A stretch of 38,825 nucleotides of DNA from JBMTVN01 sp046047235 (GCA_046047235.1 JBJOII010000023.1:1-38825), one strand, 5' to 3'; positions 1 to 11,573 are shown, counted from the stretch's first letter. Made by a program: numbers and translations. Notes: a model not told the origin generated them from the letters alone.

Positions 1-279
1 GACAACGAGCAATGTGCGGGGGGGCTGGGGGGGCTGCTGTTGTGTGGGGTGGGGGGCGTTATCCGACATGGTGGATGCTGGCGTTGTCTGCTTCCTTCAA
101 CTTGGCTTTTGGTGGTGGGGTCAGTCATTTTGTTGTGACTGACCTACTGGCTGGCCGTATTCAAGCCATGTTGGGGATGGTAAAGGAAAGCTTAGGGCTC
201 ACAAGCGAAAATCCCCGGTGTGGGGTGTTGTGGGGCGCGTGGCGTTTCCCTTCGATCGGGTTCTTGGGGGAGGGGGGGG

Positions 280-2355
280 TTAGTCGGTTTGTCCGGCTGG
301 CTGGCTGGTGGGGATGGAGAAGCGGACGATACCGGAGGGTTTATCTGACTGGGGGGGGAGGATTTGGATTTTTCCGGAGTGGGTTTCGGCGACTTTTCGG
401 CTGACGACGAGGCCGAGGCCGAGGCCGACGTTGCGGGTGGTGAAGAAGGGTTCGGGGACACGGCGGGCTGCTTCGGGGGTGAAGCCGACGCCGTTGTCGC
501 GGAATTCGAGGTGGATCCAACCCAGGCCGTTTCGGTCGGTTTCGTGTTCTACGTCGATTTCGATTCTGGGTTTAGTTGGGTTGGCTTGGAGGGCGTTGAG
601 GAGGATTTCGGCGATGGCATGTCGGAGTGAGGCGCGGTCGCCTTCGAGCGGGGCGGCTTCACGAGGTGCGTTGAGTTTGAGCTGGGCGGCTTTGACCGGC
701 TGGTATTTCTGGGCTTCCTGGTAGGCTTCCTCGATGAGGGCGTCGAGTTTGACGGGTTCCCGGATGGCGACTTGGTCGCGTGCGAGGTAGCGCATTTGGT
801 TGACGAGGCGAGTTACGCGGCGGACGCCGTCGGCGAGGGCGGAGTCGAGGGAGGATCGGAACTCGGGGTCGTCGTATTTCCGGGCGAAGAGCTGCTGGTG
901 GGTGGAGAGGGGGACCATGGCGTTACCGACCTCGTGGGCGAGGCGGTCGGCCATTTGGCGGACGAGTCGGAGGTTTGCGGTTTCGAGTTCGAGGCGGTGG
1001 AGTTGTTCTGATTGGGTATGGTCTTCGACGATGAGGAGGGCGGATGAGGGGAGTTGACCGTTCTGGCTTTGGACGGGGAGGATGGAGACGTGGTAGACGG
1101 TTTCGGGGGCGTCCTGGGGGCGGTATTTGAAGGGGGCGATACCGGCGCCGGATTTCAGTACTTGATAGACTTTGCTGCCGAGGGATTGGGGGAGGTCACT
1201 GAATTCGAGTTCGGAGTTGCGGCGGCCTTTACGTGCGAAGTAATGGCGTGCGGCTTTATTGGCATGGAGGATACTGAGGTTTCTGCCGACGACGATGCAG
1301 CCGCTGCTGAGCTGGCGGAGGACGTCCGCCATCATGTCGTTATTGGCGGAGAGCTGGTTATGGAGCCAGATATTTTTGACGGCGAGGCCGAGGGCTTCGA
1401 GGAGGTGGAAGACGAGTTCGAGTTCTGCGTTGGAGAGGGGGTAACCGGTTAGGCGGCCATCGAAGACGGCGAGGCCGACGAGGCTTTCGCGGTCGGGGAC
1501 GGGGATAGCGACCTGGACGCCGAGGATTTCGAATTCCTTTTGGATGGAGGGGTCGGACTGGGCTTCGGGGCTATCTCGTCGGAGGAGGCGTCCAGTGCGG
1601 TATAGGTAGCCGCCTATGCCGCTTTCGAAGCTGAGTTTGAAGTGGTCGAGGAGGCCTTGGGGGAGGCCGATGGCGCAGGCGGAGTGGAGGAGGCGGGCTT
1701 CTTCACCCTGGGCGACATCGCCGAAAGTGGCTGGTGGTCGGCGGAGGAAGATGGCTGAGCGGTTGACGCCGAGGATTTCCCTGAGGTTCAGCAGGAATTG
1801 GCGGAGGAGGGCTTCGGCGCAGAGAGAGTGGCTGAGGATGGAGGAGAGGTCGCGGAGGGTATTGAGGGCGTTGGCGGCGAGCGGGTGATCGGCGGTATGT
1901 GGGGGAGGGGAGAAGGGTTGAGTGGTTGGGGGGGTGCTGTGGGGGCGGGGGATAGGGTGCGGGCGGTGATCTGCGGTTTGCCTGGTGGCTGGGGGTTCGG
2001 GTTTCCAGAGTCGGGAGAGGAGGGCGTGGATGACTTTGGGTTTTGGCGGTTTGGTGAGTACGTGTTGGACGCCTTTGGCGTAGGACTCCTCTTCCCACTC
2101 CCAGTCGCGGTCGGAGGTATAGACGAGGATGGGGGTATTGGGGAGGCGGCGGGTGACTTTTTCGACGATCCAGATACCGGGGAGCTGGCCTTGGTCGGCA
2201 TCGATGATGCAGGCGTCGACGAGGGCTTGATTGAGGAGGGGTTCGGCTTCCTCGGCGTCGGTGCGGTGGATGACACGGACCTGGTCGGGGTCGACGGCCT
2301 GCCGCACTGCGTCGGCAGTGTCGGGGTGTGCGGCCAGAACCAGGATTGTTTTCAT
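280..2355 (-). CDS. Receiver-GAF-PAS-histidine kinase (signalling protein)
   Basis: Soluble 691-residue signalling protein that probably ends a phosphorelay begun by the upstream genes. Domains in order: receiver (about 1-115, candidate phospho-acceptor Asp52, Lys102), a Pro-rich linker (118-155), GAF (165-330), a PAS-like segment (340-445), a dimerisation/H-box helix with His474 in RLAHEVGN, and a HATPase with an intact N-box (LLNALQA), G1 (DNGVGF) and G2 (GLGLGL). The receiver is odd: the acidic pair that usually binds Mg2+ after the first strand is replaced by Ala-Ala-His (LVLAAHPD), so ordinary phosphorylation is doubtful although the kinase half looks active. There is no transmembrane segment and no DNA-binding domain. 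A 202-bp gap with a possible promoter and a hairpin separates it from the preceding gene, so it may have its own transcript. The family assignment is firm; the signal sensed is unknown. Confidence 0.9.
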   Translation of the reverse strand: MKTILVLAAHPDTADAVRQAVDPDQVRVIHRTDAEEAEPLLNQALVDACIIDADQGQLPGIWIVEKVTRRLPNTPILVYTSDRDWEWEEESYAKGVQHVLTKPPKPKVIHALLSRLWKPEPPATRQTADHRPHPIPRPHSTPPTTQPFSPPPHTADHPLAANALNTLRDLSSILSHSLCAEALLRQFLLNLREILGVNRSAIFLRRPPATFGDVAQGEEARLLHSACAIGLPQGLLDHFKLSFESGIGGYLYRTGRLLRRDSPEAQSDPSIQKEFEILGVQVAIPVPDRESLVGLAVFDGRLTGYPLSNAELELVFHLLEALGLAVKNIWLHNQLSANNDMMADVLRQLSSGCIVVGRNLSILHANKAARHYFARKGRRNSELEFSDLPQSLGSKVYQVLKSGAGIAPFKYRPQDAPETVYHVSILPVQSQNGQLPSSALLIVEDHTQSEQLHRLELETANLRLVRQMADRLAHEVGNAMVPLSTHQQLFARKYDDPEFRSSLDSALADGVRRVTRLVNQMRYLARDQVAIREPVKLDALIEEAYQEAQKYQPVKAAQLKLNAPREAAPLEGDRASLRHAIAEILLNALQANPTKPRIEIDVEHETDRNGLGWIHLEFRDNGVGFTPEAARRVPEPFFTTRNVGLGLGLVVSRKVAETHSGKIQILPPQSDKPSGIVRFSIPTSQPAGQTD

Positions 2356-2454
2356 TACTCGGTCGCGCGGACCCGATTTAGTCCACGGGTGGTTGGCGGT
2401 GTTTCCGGATTTTTCGCGTGAACATGGTTACTTTCAGGTCTTGTGCCGGAGAGT

Positions 2455-2476
2455 GGCTGGCGCATTTTCGCCAGCC
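2455..2476 (-). other. Perfect 8-bp hairpin in the leader of the 691-aa kinase gene
   Basis: GGCTGGCG and CGCCAGCC form a perfect inverted repeat around the six-base loop CATTTT. It lies in the gap between the two kinase genes, about 100 bases before the downstream start codon. No T-run follows it in the direction of transcription (minus strand), so it does not look like a simple intrinsic terminator. It could be a leader structure, a transcript-stabilising stem or a protein-binding site. The structure is seen directly; its role is not known. Confidence 0.5.
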
Positions 2477-2507
2477 GACTTTTGGTCGCGCACGAGATAT
2501 GCTGGTT

Positions 2508-2536
2508 TACATAACTCCATCCGGCCCAAATATCAA
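2508..2536 (-). promoter_or_regulatory. Possible sigma-70-type promoter for the 691-aa kinase gene
   Basis: Read on the minus strand, TTGATA (2531-2536) is followed after 17 bases by TATGTA (2508-2513). The -35 box is five of six to consensus and the -10 box is weak. The position would give a leader of about 150 nt containing the 2455-2476 hairpin. This is a pattern match only. Confidence 0.28.
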
Positions 2537-2557
2537 CCTTCGAGTCGGGTCGGCGGG

Positions 2558-3817
2558 TCAGGTGCTCAGGTGGTTTTCGAAGGCCTTTTCGTTGTGGATG
2601 AGTTTTTCGAGGAAGAGCTGGTTTTCCTCGGCGAGGGAGAGTTTTCCGGGGTCGAGGGGGATATTGAGCACGAAGGTTGTGCCTTGGGACTGGCTGCTGC
2701 GGGCGATGATTTTGCCGCCGTGCTGGTGAACGATGAAGAAGCAGGCCATGAGTCGGATGCCGAATTCGCTGGGGCTGTCTGAGCGCACGTGGAAGGGGTC
2801 GAAGAGGATGCGTAGGGTTTCTTCGGGGAGTCCGGGGCCGTTGTCGGTGATTTCTATGCGCATGCAGGCCTGGTTGGTGTTTTGGAGGTCGGCGGTGGCG
2901 CGGACTTGGATAGTGGACTGTGGGGGGAGGGAGACGATTTCGTCTTCGATGAGCAGGTGGAAGAGGCGGCAGAAGCGTTTTTGGTCTACGAGCATTTCGG
3001 GCAGGTCCTGGGGGATATCATTGATGAGGGAGATTTGCTTTTTCTCGAGCTGGGGTTGGAGTTCCTGCCGGGTGGTTTCGACGAGGTTGTGGAGTTTGAC
3101 GGGGTCTTTGAATTCGAAAGCGGGTGTTTCGGAGGCTAGCCAGAGGTCGCGGAGCATTCCATTGATATGACCGATTTGGCCGTGGACGCTTTCGAGGTAG
3201 GGGCCCCAGAAGTCGGGGTCCTTGAGGTTTTGGGTATTGAGGTTTTCGGCTTGGAGTTTAGCGGGGACGAGTTCGAGGAAGGTATTTACAGAGACGAGTG
3301 AATTTCGGATGTGGTGGCTGAGTCCGGCGGCGAGGAGGCCGAGGCTGAGGAGGCGGTCGGCGATGGTGAGGTTGCGGAGCATGTCCAGTTTTTCCTTGAT
3401 GAGCTGGTCACGTTCACGTTGGAGGATATAGAAGTCGATGGCCCTACGGAGGAGGGTTTCAAGTTCGGGCGGGTTCCAGGGTTTATGGATATATTTGTAG
3501 ATGGCGCCGGTATTGACGGCATCGACGGCGGCTTCCATATCGGCGTAGGCGGTGACGAGGATACGGAGGATTCTGGGCTGGAGTTTGCGGCTTTGTTCGA
3601 GCAGCCAGACGCCGCTTTGACCGGGCATACGCTGGTCGCTGAGGAGGATGGCGATATTGTCTCCCTCGTTTTGGATTAGTTCGAGGGCTTCGGAGGCGGA
3701 GCTGGCGGTGAGGATGGAGAAGGTGTGGGAGAAGGCGCGTTTAAATCCCTTGAGGGACATTTCCTCATCGTCGACGTAGAGGATTGTGTGTTTTTGGTAG
3801 TCTGCTGTGGGCTGCAT
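2558..3817 (-). CDS. PhcQ-like response regulator with a degenerate kinase module
   Basis: A 419-residue soluble protein. The N-terminal receiver is canonical: acidic pair Asp16/Asp17, phospho-acceptor Asp61 in SDQRMPG, and Lys112 in IHKPW. A coiled linker (about 125-155) leads to an H-box with His168 in AAGLSHHIRNSL, where the acidic residue that normally follows the His is itself His. In the C-terminal HATPase, G1 (DNGPGLP) is present, but the N-box reads HLLIEDEI without the usual Asn and the G2 loop reads SEFGIRLM instead of GxGxG, so ATP binding may be weak or lost. The receiver-plus-kinase-like layout and the downstream position match PhcQ of the Ralstonia phcBSRQ operon. The gene starts 12 bp after the hybrid kinase ends, so co-transcription is likely. 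The PhcQ assignment is by resemblance; the receiver and kinase-fold calls are firm. Confidence 0.88.
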   Translation of the reverse strand: MQPTADYQKHTILYVDDEEMSLKGFKRAFSHTFSILTASSASEALELIQNEGDNIAILLSDQRMPGQSGVWLLEQSRKLQPRILRILVTAYADMEAAVDAVNTGAIYKYIHKPWNPPELETLLRRAIDFYILQRERDQLIKEKLDMLRNLTIADRLLSLGLLAAGLSHHIRNSLVSVNTFLELVPAKLQAENLNTQNLKDPDFWGPYLESVHGQIGHINGMLRDLWLASETPAFEFKDPVKLHNLVETTRQELQPQLEKKQISLINDIPQDLPEMLVDQKRFCRLFHLLIEDEIVSLPPQSTIQVRATADLQNTNQACMRIEITDNGPGLPEETLRILFDPFHVRSDSPSEFGIRLMACFFIVHQHGGKIIARSSQSQGTTFVLNIPLDPGKLSLAEENQLFLEKLIHNEKAFENHLST

Positions 3818-3829
3818 AGTTTTGGGGGG

Positions 3830-6623
<2,794 letters not shown>

Positions 6624-6634
<11 letters not shown>

Positions 6635-8045
6635 GGGCTTTGGTGATTTCGAGGAAGAGGTTGGTGCCGCTTTCCTCGGTAATGACGCGGCTTTCGGTAT
6701 TGGGGTTTTGCGGGGCCAGTTGCAGGAAGTCACTGGCATCGCGGTAGATCAGGTTCCAATCGAGGAGCAGTTCCATGCTGCCGCGGTTGGGGTTAGTGGG
6801 GGAGACGTTGGTGCAGAGGAAACTGCCTCCTGGGCGGAGGGAGCGGCAGCCCAGATCGATGAACTGGCGGCAGGTGGGGGCGGTGAGGTAGTCGAAGAGT
6901 CCGGCGCAGTAGACGAGGTCAAAGTCGAAGTGGGATGCGAGTCGTCTGCCGCTGGTGGCGTCCCTGAGGATATCGCGCATGGAGCGTTGAAGGAAAGTGA
7001 GTCGGGAGGATCGGTTATGGCGTGCGGCTTGGGACTGGATGGATTCCCTGGCGTGTTCGAGTGCATCGGCGTCCATATCGACGAGAGTAAAATCGACGTT
7101 GGAGCTGATGGGGGATTGGGCGATGAAGTTGGACACTTCCCGTGCGGGGCCGCAGCCGATGTTATAGATTTGGGCGCGGCGGCCATAGCGGGCGGCGTTG
7201 GATGCGGTATTGATGAGAGTTTGGGTGAGGAGTTCGATGCGGGCGCGGTGTCCTCGGGCGGAGGCTTGTTGCAGGAGCCAGACATTGAAGATTTGGGCGA
7301 AGAGGGAGGTGCCGCGGCAGGGGTCACTGAGCATCATGTCGACCATGGCGTAGTCGCCGGCGTAGCCGAGCGGTTTCGCGTAGGTGCGGTGGGCGAATGG
7401 GGCGGCGAGGACCCAGGGGTGGAGCCGTTGCTGGCTATATTGGCGGTAGAGGGGGAGTGCTTCGCGGGGGAGAGTGCGGAAGTGTTGTTCGAAGCGTTCG
7501 AACAGGTCGTTGAGTGCGGCGGTGGTCTGGGGGGCGACGGAGCGGGCTACATTACTTCTCCAGGAGGGGCTATTTTGGGCGGTGGGGCTGGAGGCGGCGA
7601 GTTCCATCTGGTCGGTCCATCCCTGGAGGTCGGAGAGGAAGGCGACCAGGTCTGCTACGATGACCTTGAATTCCGGGTCGATGTGCCGGTTTTTTTGGCG
7701 ATCGTTGAGGAAGCTTTTGAAGAGTGCATCGTAGGGTTCGTCGCTGGAGAGGGCGGCGAGGTATTCCACGGTGAACAGGCTGGGGTCGAGCTGAGCTTCG
7801 AGGCGGTGGCAGCCGCCTTCATCGACGAGGCTGGTGATGGTGGCCTGGCCTTCGTAGGCGAGTCTGCCTCCGGTGTGGATTTGGAGGCTGGGCAGGGACT
7901 GGGACAGCCGGACGGGCGGTGTGGGGTCGTAGATGTCGAAGACGGCGGTCAGGCGGGTCAGGCGGATGAGCCTGCCGTTGAATGCGCCGTCGGTCTTTTT
8001 GCCATTTGAGACGGAGTCGTCGGTTTCGATGCCGCGTATGTCCAT
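6624..8045 (-). CDS. PhcB-like SAM-dependent methyltransferase (putative lipid autoinducer synthase)
   Basis: A 473-residue class I methyltransferase. The SAM-binding motif I is YNIGCGPARE (residues 294-303), the acidic motif II is TLVDMDAD (Asp323), and a late motif reads LRPGGSF (403-409). The N-terminal 110 residues form a PilZ-like segment (GRLIRLTRLTAVFDIYDP), and a GYAGDY signature (227-232) sits before the catalytic domain. This combination is what I know from the family annotated as extracellular factor 3-hydroxypalmitate methyl ester synthase (PhcB), which methylates a 3-hydroxy fatty acyl substrate to make a quorum signal. The gene heads a minus-strand cluster of two-component genes, as phcB does, and is divergent from a FadL-type gene. 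The substrate cannot be read from the sequence. Methyltransferase is near certain; PhcB family is likely; signal synthesis is inferred. No Shine-Dalgarno sequence is evident before the ATG. Confidence 0.88.
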
Positions 8046-8219
8046 TGGCGTGCTGTGCTGAGTTGGCCGCTTACCGGGGCGGGTAATGGGAGTTGATGGG
8101 GTTGGGGCCTTTCGTCGTGCTGTTGTCTACTGTAGCGATGGCGGGCTTCAAAGCAGAAACTGTGATTTCGGGTGGGGTTGGGGGTGTGGGGGTGGGTGGA
8201 CATTTTCCTTGTGGTTCCG

Positions 8220-8234
8220 AGCGGTTGTTCCGCT
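8220..8234. promoter_or_regulatory. Short inverted repeat just upstream of the FadL-type gene
   Basis: AGCGG and CCGCT form a 5-bp inverted repeat around TTGTT, ending 18 bases before the ATG of the FadL-type gene in the 207-bp divergent intergenic region. It could be a leader hairpin or an operator half-site pair. It is short enough to be chance. Confidence 0.2.
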
Positions 8235-8252
8235 AATAACGTGCACTCGATT

Positions 8253-9467
8253 ATGATACGTCATCACGTTACTGGATTGTTGCCGGTGGTAGGGATTGCG
8301 GTGCTTGGGGGGGCTCAGGCTGTTGCCGGGGGATTTCGCATTGGATCCCATGATGCTGCGGCGAGTGCACGCGGCGAGGCCTTTGCGGCCACGGCGGACA
8401 ATCCTTCGGCCATTTACTACAACCCGGCGGGCATAACACAGCTGGAGGGGCATCAGGTCCGGGTTGGGGCCTATGGGTTGAAGGTGGATGCTGAGTTTAA
8501 CGATTCAGTTTCGAATGGTAAGGACCAGTTTTTGGTGCCGCAGCTGTATTACACCTATAATCCGGAGAAGCTGCCGGTGGCGTTTGGGCTGGGTTTTTAT
8601 TCTCCTTATGGTTTGAGCAGTGAGTGGCCGGAGGACAGTGGTTTCCGGTCGGTGGCCATTGAAGGCGACTTGAAGTACTGGACCTTGAATCCGGTGGTGG
8701 CGTGGGAGATTGCGCCCGGGTTGTCGCTTGCTGCCGGGCCGACCCTGAACTATTCGCGGGTGGACATTCGGCAGGGGGTGTTGCCTTATGCGATGGCGGG
8801 TGGGATGGACTATGTTCGCTTTCAGGGTGACGGGACGATGGTTGGCTTTAGTGCCGGGTTGCTTTGGCAGCCGCACGAGCAGATCAGTTTTGGTCTTTCT
8901 TATCGCAGTGAGACCATAGGGAACTATGGGGGCTCGATGGAGACGACGTTCCATCCGGCTTTGGGGGTTATTCCTCCTGCTGAGTTTGACTCGGAGGCTG
9001 ACCTGGTGTTTCCGCAGAATGTGGTCTTTGGGATTTCGTTTCGTCCCACGGAGGACTGGAACTTTGAGGTGAACGTGGACTGGACGGACTGGGATCGGGT
9101 GGACACGTTGGAAGTGACGGGGTTGCCTCCGACGACGTTGGATTGGGAATCGAGTTTCTTTTATGAGGCGGGCGTGACGAGGCGGCTTTCTTCGGAGTGG
9201 TCTGTGAGTGCTGGATACATTTACAACCAGAGCTGCATGCCGGATGAGAACTACACGCCGCTGGTGGCGGACTTGAACCGGCATTTTGGCAGTGTGGGGG
9301 TGAACTATGATGGGGAGCACTTTGGGGTGAGTCTGGCTTATCAGTTTGGGTATGGGCCGGAGCGGGAAGTGAGGGGCAGTGCCATGACGGCTGTGGGTGA
9401 GTCTGCTGACGGCGAGTATTCCTTCATGAGTCACGGGATACTGCTTTCGGCGGGTTACAAGTTTTAG
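8253..9467 (+). CDS. FadL/OmpP1/TodX-family outer-membrane hydrophobic-compound channel
   Basis: A 404-residue outer-membrane beta-barrel that lets long-chain fatty acids or similar hydrophobic molecules cross the outer membrane. The N-terminus is a signal peptide ending near AVAGGF. The mature start GFRIGSHDAAASARGEAFAA leads into NPSAIYYNPAGITQL, the FadL family signature that forms the hatch region. Alternating aromatic and polar strands run to a C-terminal aromatic residue (GYKF), as expected for Bam-assembled barrels. I chose the ATG at 8253 because it places the signal peptide at the start; an in-frame upstream ATG at 8172 would add an implausible Gly-rich leader. The gene is divergent from the PhcB-like methyltransferase and 12 bp upstream of a kinase gene. 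Context suggests uptake of the lipid signal, but ordinary fatty-acid import is equally possible. Confidence 0.9.
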   Translation: MIRHHVTGLLPVVGIAVLGGAQAVAGGFRIGSHDAAASARGEAFAATADNPSAIYYNPAGITQLEGHQVRVGAYGLKVDAEFNDSVSNGKDQFLVPQLYYTYNPEKLPVAFGLGFYSPYGLSSEWPEDSGFRSVAIEGDLKYWTLNPVVAWEIAPGLSLAAGPTLNYSRVDIRQGVLPYAMAGGMDYVRFQGDGTMVGFSAGLLWQPHEQISFGLSYRSETIGNYGGSMETTFHPALGVIPPAEFDSEADLVFPQNVVFGISFRPTEDWNFEVNVDWTDWDRVDTLEVTGLPPTTLDWESSFFYEAGVTRRLSSEWSVSAGYIYNQSCMPDENYTPLVADLNRHFGSVGVNYDGEHFGVSLAYQFGYGPEREVRGSAMTAVGESADGEYSFMSHGILLSAGYKF

Positions 9468-9479
9468 GACAGGCTGGCT

Positions 9480-10577
9480 TTGACCGACCCGATACCAACA
9501 CTGCGGGGTGAGGGGGCGAGCAGGTTGAGCGCCGACGAGCTCGGGTTTCATCATTTGCTCAGGTCGGCGGCGGAGCCTGGCGTTTTGCTGGCGACGGCTG
9601 AGGGTCGTGTGGTGCACGGCAACCACGCTGCCGGGGGCATGCATTTGGTTGGGGAGGACGGCTTGTTGGTGAGCGAATTGTTGGATTGTCTGGAGCGGTT
9701 TTCTGCCGGGCAGCCCGGGGCGGGGGAGAGCGTGGTTTCGTTGAACCGGGGAGCTGTTGGGGAGGGGCAGTTGATTTGGGTCAACATCTTTCCGGTTGAA
9801 CGGGAGGGGGGTGGGTTGTTGGTGCTGACGCTTCACGATCTGCGGGTAGCCCGGGATTTGGAGGTGCAGACCTCCCGGTCGCAACAGTTGGCGAACTTGG
9901 GTTTGCTGTCGGCCGGGGTGGCTCATGAGGTGAAGAATGCGCTGGTTGCGGTCAAGACCTACACGGACTTGCTGCTGGAGAAGCAGCCGGAGAACGACTC
10001 GGCCTTGCTGGTGAGGCGTGAGGTGGGGCGAATTGATTCGCTGATTGGGCAATTATTGCAGTTGGCAGGGCCGGGGCAGCGGGTCGAGGCGGGTTTGAGT
10101 TTGCATGAGGTTTTGGAGCATGCTCTGCGTCTACTTCAGCCCCATATGCGGGATCGGAAGGTGGAGCAGGTGCTGGTTTTGGGGGCGAAGGTGGACGGGG
10201 TTTGGGGTGATTCCAGGCAGTTGCAGCAGGCATTCCTGAACCTCTTTTTCAACGCGATAGAAGCGATGGAGGGTGGGGGGCGTCTGGTGGTGCGGACGGA
10301 GCTGGTTTTGGCGACCGAGCACATTTCGAAATTTGATCCGGGCAGGAGGGAGCAGCAGATTCAGGTTGAGATTCAGGATAGTGGTCCGGGGATACCTGAG
10401 GAGGAGGTTGACCGGTCATTTATGCCTTTTGTGACGACGAAGCCGAACGGGACCGGGCTGGGGCTGGCTATCACGCGGAAGATTATTGCTGAGCATCGGG
10501 GGAGGATCAGTGTGGAGGGCCGGCAGGGTGAGGGGGCTTTATTTCGGGTGATCCTGCCATTGTTGCGAGGTTCTTGA
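9480..10577 (+). CDS. NtrB-type PAS histidine kinase
   Basis: Soluble 365-residue histidine kinase. The N-terminal 125 residues look PAS-like (GVLLATAEGRVVHGN... ending LVLTLHDL). The H-box is SAGVAHEVKNAL with His149. The HATPase has an N-box (FFNAIEAMEG), G1 (DSGPGIPEE) and G2 (GTGLGLAITRKI), all intact. There are no membrane segments and no receiver. The only plausible start is a TTG 12 bp after the FadL-type stop; the next Met is about 50 residues in, inside the PAS-like region. Its H-box closely resembles that of the PhcQ-like protein across the divergent promoter (LGLLSAG/LGLLAAG, then N-A/S-L-V-A/S-V and T-Y/F), which hints that the two share a phosphorelay. The partner regulator is not identified in the window. 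Confidence 0.9.
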   Translation: MTDPIPTLRGEGASRLSADELGFHHLLRSAAEPGVLLATAEGRVVHGNHAAGGMHLVGEDGLLVSELLDCLERFSAGQPGAGESVVSLNRGAVGEGQLIWVNIFPVEREGGGLLVLTLHDLRVARDLEVQTSRSQQLANLGLLSAGVAHEVKNALVAVKTYTDLLLEKQPENDSALLVRREVGRIDSLIGQLLQLAGPGQRVEAGLSLHEVLEHALRLLQPHMRDRKVEQVLVLGAKVDGVWGDSRQLQQAFLNLFFNAIEAMEGGGRLVVRTELVLATEHISKFDPGRREQQIQVEIQDSGPGIPEEEVDRSFMPFVTTKPNGTGLGLAITRKIIAEHRGRISVEGRQGEGALFRVILPLLRGS

Positions 10578-10619
10578 GGGAGGTGGGGCTGGTCGGTTTC
10601 CTGAGCGATTGGGCATGCG

Positions 10620-11573
10620 ATGCGCATTTTGGTATTGAGCGACATTCACTATGCATCTCCGGCTGAGCGAGTGCGGAGAGGTTATGAGGGGGCGGCGGTA
10701 GGGTCGGGGTGGCGGAGGAGGTTGTTGGAGGCTTATCGTTACCATGTATGGTTGCGCGATCCTTTTGCGCACAACGGTTTGCTGGATCAGTTTATGGACG
10801 TGGCGGGGCGGGCGGACCTGGTTGTTGCCAACGGGGATTTTAGTTGTGATTCGGCCTTTATTGGGGTGAGCGATGATGCGGCTGCTGAGAGTGCCCGGAC
10901 GGCTTTGACCAAGTTGAGGCGGGTTTATGGAGCGGGTTTCGAGGGGGTAATTGGCGACCATGAGCTGGGGAAGGTCAGTTTGGCTGGGGGACGGGGCGGG
11001 TTGAGGCTGGCCAGTTGGTATCGGTCAGTAGGCGAGTTGGGTTTGGGATCGCTTTGGCGACGTGAGTTAGGTGGTTGTGTGATTTGGGGGCTGTGTTCAT
11101 CGTTACTGGCGCTTCCGGTGTATCTGCCTGAGTGTTTGGAGGAGGAGCGTGATGAGTGGTTGCGGCTCAGGCGGGATTATATCGGGGAGCTGGAGCGTCG
11201 GTGGCTGGAGGAGGATCAGGGGAAGCCGTGGGTGCTGATGCTGCATGATCCGACTGCGCTGCCATTTCTTGGTGCTTTGCCTGCCATGCAGTCGAGATTC
11301 GGGCAATTACAGGCTACGATCATCGGGCATTTGCATTCGCCGCTGGTGTTCTGGAAGAGCCGGATGCTTGCCGGTTTGCCTCCGATCCGGTTTATGGGGA
11401 CAGCCATTCGGCGGATGACGGAGGCCTTGAGTCGGGGGCGGGCGTGGCGGCCTTTTCGTGTGAGGCTATGTCCTTCCCTGGCGGGCATTGAGTTGTTGAA
11501 GGATGGGGGTTATCTGGACATCACGATGGCGGGGGCGGGTTTGGACATTAAGGCTTGTCCGATTTTGCGCTAG
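10620..11573 (+). CDS. Calcineurin-like metallophosphoesterase
   Basis: A 317-residue cytoplasmic protein of the binuclear-metal phosphoesterase superfamily. The metal-binding motifs run in the usual order: SDIHY (Asp8, His10), NGDF, GDHE, MLHDP and GHLH. The third motif is GDHE where the family usually has GNHE or GNHD; the Asn there is a metal and phosphate ligand, so activity may be altered. The region between the GDHE and MLHDP motifs is long and charged (CLEEERDEWLRLRRDY). The gene lies 42 bp downstream of the kinase and may belong to the same transcript as it and the FadL-type gene. The substrate is unknown; a phosphodiester, a nucleotide or a lipid phosphate are all open. Confidence 0.8.
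   Translation: MRILVLSDIHYASPAERVRRGYEGAAVGSGWRRRLLEAYRYHVWLRDPFAHNGLLDQFMDVAGRADLVVANGDFSCDSAFIGVSDDAAAESARTALTKLRRVYGAGFEGVIGDHELGKVSLAGGRGGLRLASWYRSVGELGLGSLWRRELGGCVIWGLCSSLLALPVYLPECLEEERDEWLRLRRDYIGELERRWLEEDQGKPWVLMLHDPTALPFLGALPAMQSRFGQLQATIIGHLHSPLVFWKSRMLAGLPPIRFMGTAIRRMTEALSRGRAWRPFRVRLCPSLAGIELLKDGGYLDITMAGAGLDIKACPILR

Noticed and set aside
12..404. Possible small plus-strand gene at the left edge
   Set aside because: Gly/Trp/Arg-rich composition and overlap with the conserved end of the 691-residue kinase; no domain or ribosome-binding site.
8505..10052. Long open frame on the minus strand (515 codons) opposite the FadL-type and kinase genes
   Set aside because: Arg/Pro/His/Gln-rich low-quality protein lying antisense to two clearly conserved genes; an effect of the strand skew.
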